Positions 63,450 through 64,000 of a DNA stretch of 64,000 bases are shown here, one piece after another. Origin of the DNA: Pedobacter ghigonis (lineage in GTDB: Bacteria > Bacteroidota > Bacteroidia > Sphingobacteriales > Sphingobacteriaceae); NCBI RefSeq assembly GCF_903166585.1, contig NZ_CAESCM010000016.1, positions 1 through 64,000 on the forward strand, written 5' to 3'. Below the pieces are notes generated by a model. It was not told where the DNA came from. It worked only from the letters and a program-made list of their open reading frames with translations, and made no database searches. Position numbers and translations under genes: made by a program. Each line of letters starts with the position of its first letter. Position 1 is the stretch's first letter.

Positions 63450-64000
63450 TTACCAACCTGTTGGTTGTTTAAGTTGCGGATTTAGTAAAATCTGTTGCAT
63501 TGGTATTGGGTAATAATAATACTTCGGCTCGATAAACGATCTTGGGCTGGTTTGGTTTTCGGGGAACATAATGAAACCCGAAGTACCATTGCTCAGATAA
63601 AAACTATTATCGCTTAAATAATATTTTACCAGCTTAGCTTTAACATCAGCAGGTAGTCCATCAAGTGGTGCTTCCTGACCTGTAGCCTGCAAAATGGCAA
63701 CATCTTCTACCCCATCGCCGGTGACATCATAAGCACCCAGTTTTGCCACATACATGCCCTGAGTAGGTTTTTCTAACAATTTGCCAGCTTTCCAACGCAA
63801 CAAATCTGCAAACCTGAAACCTTCGCAGGCAAGCTCTACATTGCGTTCGCGGCGTATTTCTAAAAGCACACCTTTGTTAACGCCATTAACCGCAGGGTAC
63901 ATGGCTGCCAAAACGTTATCGGGCGTTGCATTTGCAGTAACCATATTCAATGCTGCTACACCGGCGCGGTTGCGCAATACATTAATGGTCAGGTCTACAT
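63450..64000 (-). CDS. SusD-family lipoprotein, C-terminal part (runs off right edge)
   Basis: About 183 codons are visible, and the frame is open to the window edge. The segment VLRNRAGVAALNMVTANATP leads to LLEIRRERNVELACEGFRFA and LLRWKAGKLLEKP, the conserved SusD C-terminal region, and ends PIPMQQILLNPQLKQPTGW. An apparent start at 63977 is a TTG within the gene, not the real start. A SusC gene is expected further right. Function: glycan-binding cap of an outer-membrane transporter. Confidence 0.9.
   Translation of the reverse strand, partial: VDLTINVLRNRAGVAALNMVTANATPDNVLAAMYPAVNGVNKGVLLEIRRERNVELACEGFRFADLLRWKAGKLLEKPTQGMYVAKLGAYDVTGDGVEDVAILQATGQEAPLDGLPADVKAKLVKYYLSDNSFYLSNGTSGFIMFPENQTSPRSFIEPKYYYYPIPMQQILLNPQLKQPTGW

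Overview
The window reads as chromosomal DNA of a Bacteroidota member of the Pedobacter/Sphingobacteriaceae type. The signs are SusC/SusD pairs, a hybrid one-protein two-component regulator, a type IX secretion (CHU_C) C-terminal domain, LytS/LytTR regulators, PL12 enzymes closely resembling Pedobacter heparinus heparinase III, and promoters of the Bacteroidota form (TTTG, about 19 nt, TAnnTTTG). No phage, CRISPR array, rRNA or complete insertion sequence was seen. The left edge cuts what looks like an ISAon1-type transposase N-terminal gene, and the right edge cuts a SusD gene.

Layout. 1-2.3 kb: IS fragment, a dispersed hairpin repeat, two small enzymes (VOC, GNAT), tRNA-Gly(GCC) and tRNA-Leu(TAA). 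2.5-6.0 kb: a 1155-residue secreted repeat protein lying between two 58-bp direct repeats, the first of which starts at the 3' end of tRNA-Leu. 6.5-31.4 kb: a polysaccharide utilisation region that fits heparan sulfate or a related glycosaminoglycan: hybrid regulator, sulfatase, SusD and SusC on the minus strand; a serine hydrolase and a small unknown; a ROK sugar kinase; then on the plus strand a GH88 unsaturated glucuronyl hydrolase, three PL12 lyases and two heparin-lyase-I-like lipoproteins. 31.5-34.6 kb: small unknown, esterase, SGNH hydrolase and SRPBCC protein. 34.8-41.6 kb: TolC/RND/membrane-fusion efflux operon with an AraC regulator. 41.8-48.7 kb: ABC ATPase plus a permease/M1-peptidase fusion, divergent from a LytS/LytTR pair whose regulator lacks the phospho-acceptor Asp. 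48.7-55.7 kb: a phosphotransferase, a dienelactone hydrolase, a cluster of palindromic repeats, a BNR/YCF48-like protein, DUF2147, DoxX and a tight operon of VOC, DUF1801, DUF1579-like and two DinB proteins. 55.8-62.2 kb: a GlxA-type regulator, then a probable oxidative L-fucose catabolic locus (AraC regulator, FucP-type permease, UxaA-type dehydratase, L-fucose dehydrogenase-like SDR) carrying a frameshifted LutA remnant. 62.2-64 kb: metallophosphoesterase and the start of another SusCD locus.

How the parts would work together (inference). Surface or secreted PL12 and jelly-roll lyases cut the glycosaminoglycan, SusCD imports oligosaccharides, the sulfatase and GH88 trim them in the periplasm, and the ROK kinase phosphorylates the amino sugar, with the hybrid regulator sensing the oligosaccharide. 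The presence of only one sulfatase suggests a substrate of low sulfation, or that further sulfatases lie elsewhere.

All function calls come from reading motifs and remembered family sequences; no database search was possible.
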